Shown one piece after another: positions 1 through 9,100 of a stretch of 38,657 nt of DNA. The position numbers and the translations under genes were made by a program. The notes under the pieces were generated by a model. The model was not told where the DNA came from. It did not search any database and was given only the letters and a program-made list of their open reading frames with translations. Source of the stretch: Desulfocapsa sp. (GTDB lineage: Bacteria; Desulfobacterota; Desulfobulbia; Desulfobulbales; Desulfocapsaceae); NCBI GenBank assembly GCA_013426795.1, contig JACDZF010000008.1, positions 1-38,657 on the forward strand, read 5' to 3'. The number at the start of each line of letters is the position of its first letter. Position 1 is the stretch's first letter.

Positions 1-33
1 CTAGCAAGAATTAAGTGGAGTTGTTGTTTATAC

Positions 34-72
34 AAAAAAGGTTATGCCTTAAACGGCATAACCTTTTTTTTT
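34..72 (+). terminator. Rho-independent terminator of upstream unit
   Basis: A perfect inverted repeat GGTTATGCC/GGCATAACC (40–48 and 55–63) with a 6-nt loop is extended by A6/T6 pairing and runs into nine Ts (64–72). It would end a transcription unit lying mostly left of the window and insulate the tRNA operon from it. The first 33 bases are too short to identify the upstream gene; one reading ends in TAA at 12–14. Confidence 0.9.
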
Positions 73-131
73 AGAAACCTTACGGTACTGATTCCAACCA
101 TACGATGACCGTCGCGCGAGTTAAAAAATGA

Positions 132-160
132 TTGCTTTCTAAAATATAAAGAGCTATATT
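132..160 (+). promoter_or_regulatory. Candidate sigma-70 promoter for the tRNA–tuf operon
   Basis: TTGCTT (132–137) and TATATT (155–160, five of six consensus bases) are separated by exactly 17 bp. The expected transcription start is about 10 nt before the mature 5' end of the first tRNA at 177, and a strong terminator lies just upstream. The -35 matches only three of six consensus bases, so this is a plausible assignment from spacing and position only. Confidence 0.45.
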
Positions 161-176
161 AATCCTCCTTGTAAAT

Positions 177-252
177 GCTGGCGTAGCTCAATTGGCAGAG
201 CAGCTGATTTGTAATCAGCAGGTTGCGGGTTCAAATCCCATCGCCAGCTCCA
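177..252 (+). tRNA. thrU: tRNA-Thr (anticodon TGT)
   Basis: Complete cloverleaf: acceptor GCTGGCG (177–183) pairs with CGCCAGC (242–248), followed by discriminator T and an encoded CCA (250–252). The anticodon stem GCTGA/TCAGC encloses loop TTTGTAA, giving anticodon TGT, which reads ACA. The T-arm GGTTCAAATCC is present. It is the first of four tandem tRNAs ahead of tuf and occupies the same place as thrU in Escherichia coli. Confidence 0.97.
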
Positions 253-275
253 GCTGCATGAAGAACCTTTTTATA

Positions 276-328
276 TGTCGGAAGATAAGTGAAATAAGTT
301 GTTTACGGACTTTTTTTATCTTCTGATA
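276..328 (+). other. Long stem-loop in the tRNA-Thr/tRNA-Tyr spacer
   Basis: GAAGATAA (281–288) is the exact reverse complement of TTATCTTC (316–323). The helix extends outward through 276–280 and 324–328 with two G·U pairs, giving about 13 pairs around a 27-nt loop. The T-run at 311–317 lies inside the 3' arm, so this is not a standard terminator. It may be a pre-tRNA processing element; no function is proven. Confidence 0.5.
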
Positions 329-357
329 AGTTGATTTTCAAAATGTTTGTTGTTCAT

Positions 358-442
358 GGAGGGGTTCCCGAGTGGCTAAAGGGAACAGACTGTAAATCTG
401 TCGGCAGCGCCTTCGGAGGTTCGAATCCTCCCCCCTCCACCA
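358..442 (+). tRNA. tyrU: tRNA-Tyr (anticodon GTA)
   Basis: Class II tRNA with a long variable arm: acceptor GGAGGGG (358–364) pairs with CCCCTCC (432–438), then discriminator A and an encoded CCA (440–442). The anticodon loop CTGTAAA presents GTA. The 85-nt length and extended variable region fit bacterial tRNA-Tyr. It is second in the tRNA array. Confidence 0.97.
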
Positions 443-472
443 TAGTTTGTAAATATTTATTTCCAGTGCTCA

Positions 473-548
473 GCGGGAATAGCTCAATTGGTAGAGCATC
501 AGCCTTCCAAGCTGAGGGTTGCGAGTTCGAGTCTCGTTTCCCGCTCCA
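473..548 (+). tRNA. glyT: tRNA-Gly (anticodon TCC)
   Basis: Acceptor GCGGGAA (473–479) pairs with TTCCCGC (538–544); discriminator T and CCA (546–548) are encoded. The stem TCAGC/GCTGA surrounds loop CTTCCAA, giving anticodon TCC for GGA and, by wobble, GGG codons. Third in the array, matching glyT of E. coli. Confidence 0.97.
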
Positions 549-564
549 TTATTTTGGTTCGAAC

Positions 565-640
<76 letters not shown>

Positions 641-684
641 GTATTTTGTTATTTTAACCAGTTACGGTCAGGGAGACGACGACA

Positions 685-1875
685 ATGGCAAAAGAAAAGT
701 TTGATCGGAAAAAACCACATGTCAATGTAGGAACAGTTGGTCATATAGATCACGGTAAGACGACTTTGACGGCTGCGATTACTCGTGTATTATCCACAAA
801 AGGACTGGCTAAGTTCACTGATTTCAGTGAGATAGATAAGGCCCCCGAGGAGAAGGAGCGTGGTATAACCATAGCTACCGCCCATGTGGAATACGAGACG
901 GTGAACCGTCATTATGCGCACGTTGATTGTCCTGGCCATGCTGACTATATCAAGAACATGATTACCGGAGCAGCTCAGATGGATGGAGCGATTCTTGTGG
1001 TGGGTGCCAATGATGGAGCCATGCCTCAGACTCGTGAGCATATCCTTCTTGCTCGTCAGGTAGGAGTCCCCTGCATAGTGGTCTTTTTGAATAAGTGCGA
1101 CATGGTGGATGACCCGGAACTCATTGAGCTGGTTGAGATGGAGCTGCGTGAACTTCTCGATAAGTATGACTTCCCCGGTGATGATGTGCCGATTATTCAT
1201 GGTTCAGCATTAAAGGCCCTGGAGAATCCCGAAGATCCCGAGGCAGCAAAATGTATCTGGGAATTAATGGAAGCCATTGATTCGTATGTACCACAGCCGA
1301 AGCGTGACATAGATCAGCCTTTTTTGATGCCGGTCGAGGATGTTTTTTCCATATCCGGGCGTGGAACAGTGGCCACGGGTCGCATTGAGCGAGGTGTGGT
1401 GCACGTGGGTGATGAAGTAGCCATTGTCGGTATTCGTGATACCGTTAAGACCACGATAACCGGCGTTGAGATGTTTCGTAAGATCCTTGATGAGGGTCAG
1501 GCGGGTGATAATATAGGCGCCTTGCTTCGTGGAACAAAGCGTGAAGACATAGAGCGTGGTCAGGTTTTGTCGAAGCCGGGTTCCATAACACCTCATACCA
1601 AATTCAAGGCTGAGTGTTATATCCTTGGCAAGGAAGAGGGCGGACGTCATACTCCATTTTTCAACGGATATCGTCCTCAGTTTTATTTTCGAACGACAGA
1701 TGTGACTGGTATTGTGACGCTTCCTGAGGGTACCGAGATGGTAATGCCAGGAGATAATGTATCGGTAGTTGCGGAACTGATTACGCCGATAGCCATGGAT
1801 ACTGGTCTTCGGTTTGCAATTCGAGAGGGTGGACGAACCGTGGGTGCGGGCGTTATTAGTGAAATTATTGCATAG
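685..1875 (+). CDS. tuf: Elongation factor Tu, copy 1
   Basis: EF-Tu is the GTPase that delivers aminoacyl-tRNA to the ribosomal A site in the cytoplasm. The 396-aa product has the G1 loop GHIDHGKT at residues 19–26, the switch II motif DCPGH near 81–85, NKCD near 136–139 and GSAL near 173–176, followed by the two beta-barrel domains. A GGGAG ribosome-binding site (671–675) precedes the ATG. The gene follows four tRNAs. Its DNA appears identical base for base to copy 2 at 17628–18818, from 4 nt before the ATG to the second base of the stop codon (TAG here, TAA there), which suggests gene conversion. Confidence 0.98.
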   Translation: MAKEKFDRKKPHVNVGTVGHIDHGKTTLTAAITRVLSTKGLAKFTDFSEIDKAPEEKERGITIATAHVEYETVNRHYAHVDCPGHADYIKNMITGAAQMDGAILVVGANDGAMPQTREHILLARQVGVPCIVVFLNKCDMVDDPELIELVEMELRELLDKYDFPGDDVPIIHGSALKALENPEDPEAAKCIWELMEAIDSYVPQPKRDIDQPFLMPVEDVFSISGRGTVATGRIERGVVHVGDEVAIVGIRDTVKTTITGVEMFRKILDEGQAGDNIGALLRGTKREDIERGQVLSKPGSITPHTKFKAECYILGKEEGGRHTPFFNGYRPQFYFRTTDVTGIVTLPEGTEMVMPGDNVSVVAELITPIAMDTGLRFAIREGGRTVGAGVISEIIA

Positions 1876-1938
1876 TTGTTAAAAATATGGATCTTGTCCG
1901 TCAGGGTAAGCTCCTTTTTACGATTGGATGGGAACAGT

Positions 1939-2088
1939 ATGAGAGACATTATTACACTTGCCTGTGGAACGTGTAAGCGCCGGAACTACACGACTACCAA
2001 GAATAAGAAAAGTACACCAAATAAGCTTGAGCTGAAGAAGTATTGTGCCTTCTGTAGGGTTCATACCCCACATAAAGAGACGAAGTAG
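1939..2088 (+). CDS. rpmG: 50S ribosomal protein L33
   Basis: This 49-aa basic protein is a small component of the 50S subunit near the E site. It carries a zinc ribbon formed by two CxxC pairs (C9/C12 and C36/C39), so it is the zinc-binding form. The sequence [17 protein letters not shown] matches the family at the N-terminus. The ATG at 1939 was chosen over an in-frame TTG at 1876 because the upstream 21 codons do not resemble L33. It lies between tuf and tRNA-Trp, the usual bacterial arrangement ahead of secE–nusG. Confidence 0.95.
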   Translation: MRDIITLACGTCKRRNYTTTKNKKSTPNKLELKKYCAFCRVHTPHKETK

Positions 2089-2108
2089 TCATTATTCTGT
2101 AAAGTTGT

Positions 2109-2184
2109 AGGCCAGTAGCTCTAATGGTAGAGCGCCGGACTCCAAATCCGGATGTTGGGGGTTCGAGTCCCTCCTGGCCTGCCA
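2109..2184 (+). tRNA. trnW: tRNA-Trp (anticodon CCA)
   Basis: Acceptor AGGCCAG (2109–2115) pairs with CTGGCCT (2174–2180), discriminator G, and CCA (2182–2184) is encoded. The stem CCGGA/TCCGG surrounds loop CTCCAAA, giving anticodon CCA for UGG. It sits 20 bp after rpmG and 56 bp before secE and is probably processed from the same transcript. Confidence 0.97.
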
Positions 2185-2240
2185 TTTAAGCTTGAACGTG
2201 TTAATTTATAAAAATATCGCTGAAACATTGGGCTAACTTT

Positions 2241-2495
2241 ATGACTTTAATCAACAAATCCAAATCCGTTAAAGACCCTAAGGCGATAATCGATCAAACT
2301 ACAAGTTTTTCTCTTCAGAATATTAAAAAATTTATTCATGAAGTAAAAGTTGAAGCATCGAAAATAGTTTGGCCTGAGAAAAAAATTACGATGAGTCTTA
2401 CCGCTGTAGTTATTATTTTGTCGACCATGGTTTCAATATATCTTGGGACAGTTGACTTTCTGCTCGGGAAATTGATTTCTTCATTTTTAAATTGA
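2241..2495 (+). CDS. secE: Preprotein translocase subunit SecE
   Basis: SecE clamps the SecY channel in the inner membrane. The 84-aa product has a cytoplasmic amphipathic helix, then the signature KIVWPEKKIT (residues 41–50), then one membrane segment at about 52–75. This single-span form is shorter than the three-span E. coli protein and is normal for most bacteria. No clear Shine–Dalgarno sequence is visible before the ATG. The partner secY is at 28446–29750 in this same window, and nusG follows, as in the conserved secE–nusG pair. Confidence 0.94.
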   Translation: MTLINKSKSVKDPKAIIDQTTSFSLQNIKKFIHEVKVEASKIVWPEKKITMSLTAVVIILSTMVSIYLGTVDFLLGKLISSFLN

Positions 2496-2678
2496 AACCA
2501 GATCCATGGAAGATAATCTCAGAATATTTATACATTAACACTCTGTTCAACCTTCCGTTCAACTGAGCAACAGCTTGATTTTAATGGCTAAACGATATTT
2601 TTATTCCGGGTAAATTTTGTCATTTAAGTCACATTTTAATTGTAAAGTCCTAACCCTTAATAGATTAAAAGTATATTC

Positions 2679-3212
2679 ATGGCAAAGAATTGGTATATCC
2701 TGCAAGTTCATTCAGGGTTTGAAGATAAGGTCAAGTTAACCCTTGAAGAGAGAATCAAAAACGGAGCCCTGGAAGATAGTTTTGGGGATATTTTGATTCC
2801 CAGGGAACAAGTAGTTGAGATGGTTAAGGGTGTAAGAAAAACCTCGTCTCGGAAATTTTTTCCAGGATATATTCTTATTTCAATGGAATTAAATGATTTG
2901 ACCTGGCACACCGTCCATGAAAATATGCCCAGGGTTGTAGGGTTCGTTGGAAATGATGAGAATCCTTTACCTCTTCCAGATGAAGATGCTGAGAAAATTA
3001 TCAGTCGTATTCATGATGGGTCAGAATCTCCACGACCGAAAGTTATTTTTGAGATAGGAGAGATTGTAAGGGTTGTCGATGGCCCTTTTGCTAATTTTCA
3101 AGGTGTTGTTGACGAAGTGTTTCCTGAAAAAGGAAGAGTTAAAGTTATGGTTTCCATTTTTGGTAGAGAAACACCCGTCGAGTTAGAATATATGCAAGTA
3201 TCAAATAGTTAG
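2679..3212 (+). CDS. nusG: Transcription termination/antitermination protein NusG
   Basis: NusG binds the RNA polymerase clamp and links it to Rho or to the ribosome through S10. The 177-aa protein starts MAKNWYILQVHSGFEDKV, typical of the NGN domain, which extends to about residue 115. A C-terminal KOW domain (IGEIVRVVDGPFANFQG, about 125–142) follows. The length is close to the 181 aa of E. coli. A 183-bp gap separates it from secE. The bases before the ATG lack an obvious Shine–Dalgarno motif, but the conserved N-terminus fixes the start. Confidence 0.96.
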   Translation: MAKNWYILQVHSGFEDKVKLTLEERIKNGALEDSFGDILIPREQVVEMVKGVRKTSSRKFFPGYILISMELNDLTWHTVHENMPRVVGFVGNDENPLPLPDEDAEKIISRIHDGSESPRPKVIFEIGEIVRVVDGPFANFQGVVDEVFPEKGRVKVMVSIFGRETPVELEYMQVSNS

Positions 3213-3342
3213 AAAGAAGTATTTCTTTTTAGCTTTTAGCTATTTTAAGTATCCAAGAACGTTTCTTGTATTAAAAGCATGGAGACGCAACAGTACCTAT
3301 TTGTTGTGTAATTTTTTTATAGATTTGAGTGAGGAGTAAAGT

Positions 3343-3768
3343 ATGGCCAAGAAAATTACGGCATATATAAAGTTACAGGTTGCAGCTGGCAAGGCGAATC
3401 CTTCACCACCTATCGGCCCAGCCTTGGGACAGCATGGTGTCAATATAATGGAATTCTGTAAAGATTTTAATGCCAAAACACAGTCCATGGGTGATACCGT
3501 TGTGCCTGTGGTTATTACTGTCTTCCAGGATAGATCTTTCACATACATTACGAAGACCCCGCCTGCCTCTATTTTGTTGTTAAAAGCAGTTGGACTTAAA
3601 AAAGGCTCAAATAACCCTAAGATTGATCGTGTAGCTGAAATCACCAAAGATCAAATCCGCGAAATTGCTGAGATAAAGCTGCCTGATCTGAATGCGTATG
3701 ATATTGACAAGGCTATGCGCATTATATCTGGAACGGCCCGTAGTATTGGGATTACAATTATAGGATAA
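3343..3768 (+). CDS. rplK: 50S ribosomal protein L11
   Basis: L11 binds the GTPase-associated region of 23S rRNA and contacts EF-G and release factors. The 141-aa product begins [18 protein letters not shown] and has the conserved proline-rich stretch [18 protein letters not shown] near residues 18–35, followed by the rRNA-binding C-terminal domain. A GAGGAG ribosome-binding site precedes the ATG. It heads the rplKAJL group, 130 bp after nusG; that gap contains the small hairpin CAAGAA-cgt-TTCTTG (3254–3268), but I could not identify a firm L1-binding leader. Confidence 0.97.
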   Translation: MAKKITAYIKLQVAAGKANPSPPIGPALGQHGVNIMEFCKDFNAKTQSMGDTVVPVVITVFQDRSFTYITKTPPASILLLKAVGLKKGSNNPKIDRVAEITKDQIREIAEIKLPDLNAYDIDKAMRIISGTARSIGITIIG

Positions 3769-3847
3769 TTTTTTTACTTATTAATTTTACTACTCTTTAA
3801 GAAATTTCCAGTATTGAGTGATTGCTTAAAAGTAGGAGGCCAAAAAA

Positions 3848-4552
3848 ATGCCGAAACATGGAAAGCAGTATAGAAATAAAGTTGATGGGTTGGATCGCTC
3901 CATTTTAATGACATTGGGTGATGCAATTAAGAATGTACTTGTGAGTAGCTATGCAAAATTTGATGAGACATTTGATATTGCAATTAAATTAGGAGTTGAT
4001 CCAAGGCACGCTGATCAAATGGTGCGATCTTCTGTGGTGTTGCCCCATGGCACAGGGAAAGTTACTCGTGTACTTGTTTTTGCCAAAGGTGAAAAGGAAG
4101 CTGAGGCCAGGGAGGCAGGTGCGGATTTTGTCGGCGCTGATGAGTTGGTTGCCAAAATTCAGGGAGGCTGGCTCGAGTTTGATAAAACCGTTGCAACACC
4201 TGATATGATGGGAACCGTCGGTAAGATCGGGCGCGTGCTAGGCCCCAGAAATCTCATGCCTAATGCTAAGCTTGGGACAGTTACTTTTGATGTTGCCAAT
4301 ATAGTAAAAGAAATTAAGAGCGGCAAGGTAGACTTTAGGGTCGATAAGGCAGGAATCGTTCATGCTGGTCTTGGTAAAATATCATTTGGTGAAGGCAAGC
4401 TTTTTGATAATGCCAAAGCCTTTTTAGAAAAAATTATCCAATTAAAGCCTTCTTCCAGCAAAGGGATCTATCTTAAATCAATTTCTGTTTCTTCAACTAT
4501 AGGCGCGGGCTTTAAAGTTGATCCCATTGATGTAAGGGCAATTATAAAATAA
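3848..4552 (+). CDS. rplA: 50S ribosomal protein L1
   Basis: L1 forms the mobile stalk beside the ribosomal E site and in many bacteria represses translation of its own operon. The 234-aa protein starts [10 protein letters not shown] and includes the family signature near [18 protein letters not shown] (about residues 130–147). Its length matches the usual 230–235 aa. A strong TAGGAGG sequence lies 7–8 nt before the ATG. It is the second gene of rplKAJL, followed by an RNA leader for rplJ. Confidence 0.97.
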   Translation: MPKHGKQYRNKVDGLDRSILMTLGDAIKNVLVSSYAKFDETFDIAIKLGVDPRHADQMVRSSVVLPHGTGKVTRVLVFAKGEKEAEAREAGADFVGADELVAKIQGGWLEFDKTVATPDMMGTVGKIGRVLGPRNLMPNAKLGTVTFDVANIVKEIKSGKVDFRVDKAGIVHAGLGKISFGEGKLFDNAKAFLEKIIQLKPSSSKGIYLKSISVSSTIGAGFKVDPIDVRAIIK

Positions 4553-4560
4553 GTTTAATG

Positions 4561-4650
4561 TCCTTGTGAAGTGTTGCAAGGTTTACGGTCAAAGACAGCA
4601 GGTACAGATTGTTTAATTGTGATTATTCATATCCTGCCGAGACTTCATGG
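4561..4650 (+). promoter_or_regulatory. L10 leader RNA (autoregulatory L10–L7/L12 binding site)
   Basis: The 241-bp rplA–rplJ gap carries the hallmark pieces of the ribosomal protein L10 leader: AAAGACAGCAGG (4591–4602) and CCTGCCGAGA (4633–4642). GCAGG (4598–4602) pairs with CCTGC (4633–4637), and the outer TGAAGT (4567–4572) pairs with ACTTCA (4642–4647). The known family mimics the L10 site on 23S rRNA, so excess L10–(L12)n complex represses rplJL translation. I judge homology from motif and position; no covariance search was run. Confidence 0.8.
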
Positions 4651-4793
4651 GTTGTTTCTCAATTGTATTTGTTTTGTCGCTCTCTAATTTGTGTCATTTT
4701 TTAATGTGCAACGAGATACTACAATTGATGAATTGCTTAGTAAAAGCTGTTTTTGATTAATTACTAACCCCAAACGAGCAAAGGAGGAATACT

Positions 4794-5321
4794 TTGAATC
4801 GTGATGAAAAATCAACAGTAGTTTCTGAGTTGAATGAGTCTTTCAACCGTGCCAAATTTACTGTGGTAGCAGACTATTGTGGATTAACCGTTTTAGAGTT
4901 ACAGGAACTACGCGGTGAGTTGCGTAAATGTGATTCTGAAATACGAGTTGCTAAAAATACTCTTTTAAAAAGAGCTGTTACAAACACAACCAGTGAACTG
5001 CTCGTCAATGAGTTTTCCGGTACGTCAGCTGTGGTAATGGCCTACGACGATCCTATTCTGCCAGCTAAGGCTCTTACAAGGTTTGCTGATGGTCATGCCA
5101 AATTTAAAATTCGTTGTGCCACTCTTGAGGGCGATAAGTTAACCCTTGACGACCTGATTGTACTTTCAAAACTTCCGACCAAAGAAGTTTTGCTTGGTCA
5201 ACTCCTTTCCGTTCTGAATGGTGTTCCAACTGGTTTGGTTCAGGTATTGTCCGCAGTTCCTCGGACTTTTCTCTATGGTCTGCGAGCTATTGAAAAGCAA
5301 AAAGAGCAGATTGACAACTAG
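4794..5321 (+). CDS. rplJ: 50S ribosomal protein L10
   Basis: L10 anchors the L7/L12 dimers at the base of the 50S stalk. The 175-aa protein begins MNRDEKSTVVSELNESF, with the conserved YCGLTVLELQELR segment near residues 29–41 and a C-terminal helix that would bind L12. The start is a TTG preceded by a near-perfect AAGGAGG (4781–4787) with 6-nt spacing; homology at residue 2 onward supports it. It lies downstream of the L10-leader RNA and is followed by rplL. Confidence 0.96.
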   Translation: MNRDEKSTVVSELNESFNRAKFTVVADYCGLTVLELQELRGELRKCDSEIRVAKNTLLKRAVTNTTSELLVNEFSGTSAVVMAYDDPILPAKALTRFADGHAKFKIRCATLEGDKLTLDDLIVLSKLPTKEVLLGQLLSVLNGVPTGLVQVLSAVPRTFLYGLRAIEKQKEQIDN

Positions 5322-5399
5322 TTTTTCATTATTGCGTCCTGGTACTTTTTAAAAAAAATATCATTCAATAAATTAATTAAACTACACGAGGTATTTATA

Positions 5400-5780
5400 A
5401 TGGCTGTTTCTAAAGAAGATGTAATTGAATTTATTGCTAATATGTCCGTTCTTGAACTTTCTGCAATGATCAAGGAACTTGAAGAAAAATTTGGTGTTTC
5501 AGCGGCAGCTCCCGTGGCTGTCGCTGCAGCTGGTGCTCCTTCAGCGGTTGCCGCGCCTGCTGAAGAAAAGACTGAATTTGATGTTGTGCTCACTGGCGCC
5601 GGTGATCAAAAAATTAAAGTAATTAAGGAAGTTCGTGCTATCACTGGACTTGGATTGAAAGAAGCCAAGGATTTAGTTGAAGGGACACCGCAGACATTGA
5701 AAGAAGCTGTTTCAAAAGATGAGGCTGCTGATATTAAAGCTAAGATTGAGGCTGTCGGTGGTGTTGTGACCGTAAAGTAG
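5400..5780 (+). CDS. rplL: 50S ribosomal protein L7/L12
   Basis: L7/L12 forms the multicopy stalk that recruits translational GTPases. The 126-aa protein has an N-terminal dimerisation helix ([20 protein letters not shown]), an Ala/Pro/Val-rich hinge at about residues 38–58, and the C-terminal domain with [24 protein letters not shown] sequence precedes the ATG. It is separated from rplJ by 78 bp and from rpoB by a long gap that begins with an attenuator-like hairpin. Confidence 0.97.
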   Translation: MAVSKEDVIEFIANMSVLELSAMIKELEEKFGVSAAAPVAVAAAGAPSAVAAPAEEKTEFDVVLTGAGDQKIKVIKEVRAITGLGLKEAKDLVEGTPQTLKEAVSKDEAADIKAKIEAVGGVVTVK

Positions 5781-5828
5781 GTTTGTTCTCGATGAGTTAA
5801 AACTGTGATTGCAAGGCAACTTGTAATG

Positions 5829-5871
5829 AAGCAACACGTTACGCCTTCAGGCTTGTAGCGTGTTGCTTTTT
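5829..5871 (+). terminator. rplL–rpoB attenuator-like terminator
   Basis: GCAACACG (5831–5838) pairs with CGTGTTGC (5859–5866). The helix continues through TAC/GTA and GCC/GGC around a TTCA loop with one mismatch and a small bulge, and is followed by five Ts (5867–5871). Its position just after rplL matches the partial terminator of E. coli, which lowers rpoBC transcription relative to ribosomal-protein genes. Leaky termination here is inferred from that precedent. Confidence 0.75.
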
Positions 5872-6168
5872 CACATTTTTGAAAATCATTCTTTTCTTTG
5901 GATGATATTTTTTAGTATTGATTGTTTTTCTATTTCTCCCAGAGCTTAATTGAAAGAAGTATCTTTTTTATCCAATGAGCTGGGCTGTCTTTTTATTGGG
6001 GAAGCTTCCTGATTTCCATTCAATTTTCAAATAATATTCTTGTTATCTCTTTGTATACTTACAGAATCTTTTTTATAGTATTAAAAGGGTCTTGTATATC
6101 GTAATACTCTTTGTCTCAGCCAGTCTGTGATTTTAAATAACGTTTTCAAGGCAACCTCGAGGACAACT
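5872..6168 (+). other. AT-rich leader between attenuator and rpoB
   Basis: No coding region is supported in this stretch. It contains an imperfect hairpin (CCCAG 5938–5942 with CTGGG 5980–5984, continued inside by CT/AG and ATTG/CAAT) followed within 5 nt by a T-rich tract (5988–5994). It also holds a candidate promoter at 6051–6079. GAGGA at 6159–6163 is the ribosome-binding site for rpoB. An in-frame GTG at 6127 could extend RpoB by 14 residues, but these do not look like the family N-terminus. Confidence 0.5.
6051..6079 (+). promoter_or_regulatory. Weak candidate promoter upstream of rpoB
   Basis: TTGTAT (6051–6056) and TATAGT (6074–6079) are separated by 17 bp, about 90 bp before the rpoB ATG and after the attenuator-like hairpin. 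The -35 matches three of six bases and the -10 four to five. In such an AT-rich region a chance match is quite possible. Confidence 0.25.
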
Positions 6169-9100
6169 ATGGAACGTGTGAGAAAAAATTTTGCCACGGC
6201 GTCGTCTGTCATGGAGCCGCCGCATCTTATATCCATGCAGCGCATATCGTATGAAAAATTTCTTCAGAAGGATATCGCAGCTGATGTTCGTGAAGAATTT
6301 GGTCTGCAGGGAATATTTAAGAATATTTTCCCCATCAACGACTTTAATGGATTCTGTTCCCTTGAATTTGTTCGTTATAATTTTGGTGAGCCCAAGTACA
6401 CCATTGACGAATGTTTACAGCGCGGCATGACCTATGAACTTCCTCTTAAAATAACTGTACGGCTTATTACCTTTGATATCGATACGGTGACAGGTGTCCA
6501 GACAATACGAGATATTAAAGAGCAGGAGGTTTTTCTTGGAAGCCTTCCATTGATGACTGGAGATGGTGTTTTCGTTGTTAATGGCACGGAAAGGGTTATT
6601 GTTTCTCAGTTACAGCGTTCTCCTGGTCTATTCTTTACCCATGATAATGGTAAAAGTCATTCCAGTGGCAAACTCTTATATTCTGCGAGGATTATTCCGA
6701 TCAGAGGATCATGGATCGATCTTGAGTTTGATATTAAAGATATTCTTTTTGTTCGCATTGATCGGAGACGTAAATTTCCTGTCACGACATTGTTGAAGGC
6801 CATCGGCTATTCATCCACCGAGCTTTTAAAGATTTTTTATCTCACCAATACGGTTCATTCCCACGGGAATGAATACTCTATTTCATTTACCCCTGAAACG
6901 TTTCAAGGTCACAGGCTTGAGTTTGATCTTGAAAATCCCAAAGACGGTGAATTGCTGGCAAAGAAAGGGCATAAGATAAGTCATGCCCTTTGTAAGAAAA
7001 TTAAAGCCGCATCCATAGATTCCTTAAAAATTTCTCGTGAAGAACTCCTCGGTCGGTATCTTGTCAACGATCTTGTTCATCCTGGCACCGGTGAAATCAT
7101 TGCCCTGTGTAACAGTGAATTGACTGAATCGCTGTTACAGACCCTCTCGGACAGTGGGCTTACCGAATTTGAAGTTCTGTTTATTGATGGTGTGCATTAT
7201 TCAGATGCCTTCAGAAAGACGTTAGCTTTAGACAAGGTAGCGAGTTCTGACGAGGCTCTTCTTGAGATCTATCGCAGGTTACGTCCTTCAAGTCCACCAA
7301 CGAAAGAGATTGCAGAAACTTTTTTTGAGAATCTCTTTTTTAACCTTGATCTCTACGATCTCTCAGAAGTTGGCAGATATAAGATTAATGCCCGGCTTGG
7401 CCTGACCACTGATATCAATCATAAGGCTTTGACTCGTGAAGATATTGTCGAGTCTGTCAAATATCTGGTTCGTTTAAAAGACAGTCAGGGAACCGTTGAT
7501 GATATAGATCATCTCGGTAACCGGCGAGTTCGCACCGTTGGAGAACTCATAGAAAATCAGTACCGTATGGGTCTGGTTCGGATGGAACGAGCCATTAAGG
7601 AGCGTATGACTCTCCAGGAAATTGAGACTCTTATGCCCCATGATCTGGTGAATCCTAAACCAATCTCGGCTGCGATTAAGGAATTTTTCGGCACCAGCCA
7701 ACTGTCTCAATTTATGGATCAGACCAATCCGCTCTCTGAAGTTACCCATAAGCGGCGTCTCAGCGCCTTGGGACCTGGTGGGCTTTCTCGCGAGAGAGCC
7801 GGCTTTGAAGTTCGTGACGTTCATCCCACCCATTACGGTCGGATATGTCCGGTGGAGACCCCTGAAGGACCAAACATCGGATTGATAGTATCACTTGCAA
7901 CGTATGCCCAGGTTAATCCCTATGGGTTTATTGAGACTCCTTATCGGAAGGTGGCAGACAGAATAGTTCTTGACGAGGTCAAGTATTTGAGCGCCCTTCA
8001 GGAACAGAATCAGAGAATTGCTCCTGCTGCCACCTTGGTTGACAAATCGGGCAAAATTAAACCTGATTTTCTCATCGCCAGGGAAGAAGGAGAGGTTCTG
8101 ACGGTTGCTTCAGATCAGATTAGTTATATTGACATTGCGCCCAATCAGTTGGTGAGTGTGGCGGCGTCATTGATTCCATTTCTCGAGAATGATGATGCCA
8201 ACCGAGCCCTTATGGGATCGAATATGCAACGTCAGGCGGTGCCGTTGATGATAACTTCAGCTCCGCTGGTGGGCACTGGAATGGAGAGGTATGTTGCGCG
8301 CGACTCAGGCGCATGTCTTCTGGCTGCCGATGACGGGATTGTTGAAGAAGTCGATTCAAACCGAATCGTTGTCCGATATAACCGGCCAGGTGTTGATGGG
8401 TATGACACTGGAGTGGCGGTCTATCGGCTCAGTAAGTATAAAAAATCGAATCAGAATACTTGTTTTACCCAGAGTCCGCTGGTCCTTCCGGGTGAGCGAG
8501 TTGTTCAAGGCACTGTTCTTGCTGATGGTCCTTCCTGCGAAAAGGGTGAATTGGCTCTTGGAAAAAATGTCACCATTGCCTTTATGCCCTGGCGTGGATT
8601 TAATTTTGAGGATTCAATTCTGGTGAATGAAAGGCTGCTGAAGGAGGATACGTTTACTTCAGTTCACATTGAAGTCTTCGAGACCATGGCCCGAGACACG
8701 AAACTGGGCAAGGAAGAAATAACCCGAGATATTCCCAATGTGAGTGAAGATACCCTGAGAAATCTCGACGATTCAGGCATCGTTCGCATTGGCGCTGAGA
8801 TTAAGGCTGGAGATACCCTTGTGGGCAAGGTAACGCCGAAAGGTGAGACCATGCTCTCTCCAGAAGAAAAATTGTTGCGGGCCATTTTTGGGGAAAAGGC
8901 TCAGGATGTGAAAGATTCATCTCTCCGTGTTCCGCCTGGGATTGAGGGGGTGGTTATAGATGCCAAGGTATTCTCTCGGAGAGGAGTGGACAAGGATGAG
9001 CGCTCTTTAATGATTGAAGATCTCGAAATTGAGCGCCTGACCCAAGACAAGTTTGATGAGTTGACCAGTTTGAAACGAGGCGTTTGTCGTGAAATTGGTG

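Noticed and set aside
790..1650. Antisense open frames inside tuf copy 1, repeated at 17733–18593
   Set aside because: They are mirror images of EF-Tu codon structure and are duplicated only because the tuf genes are identical.
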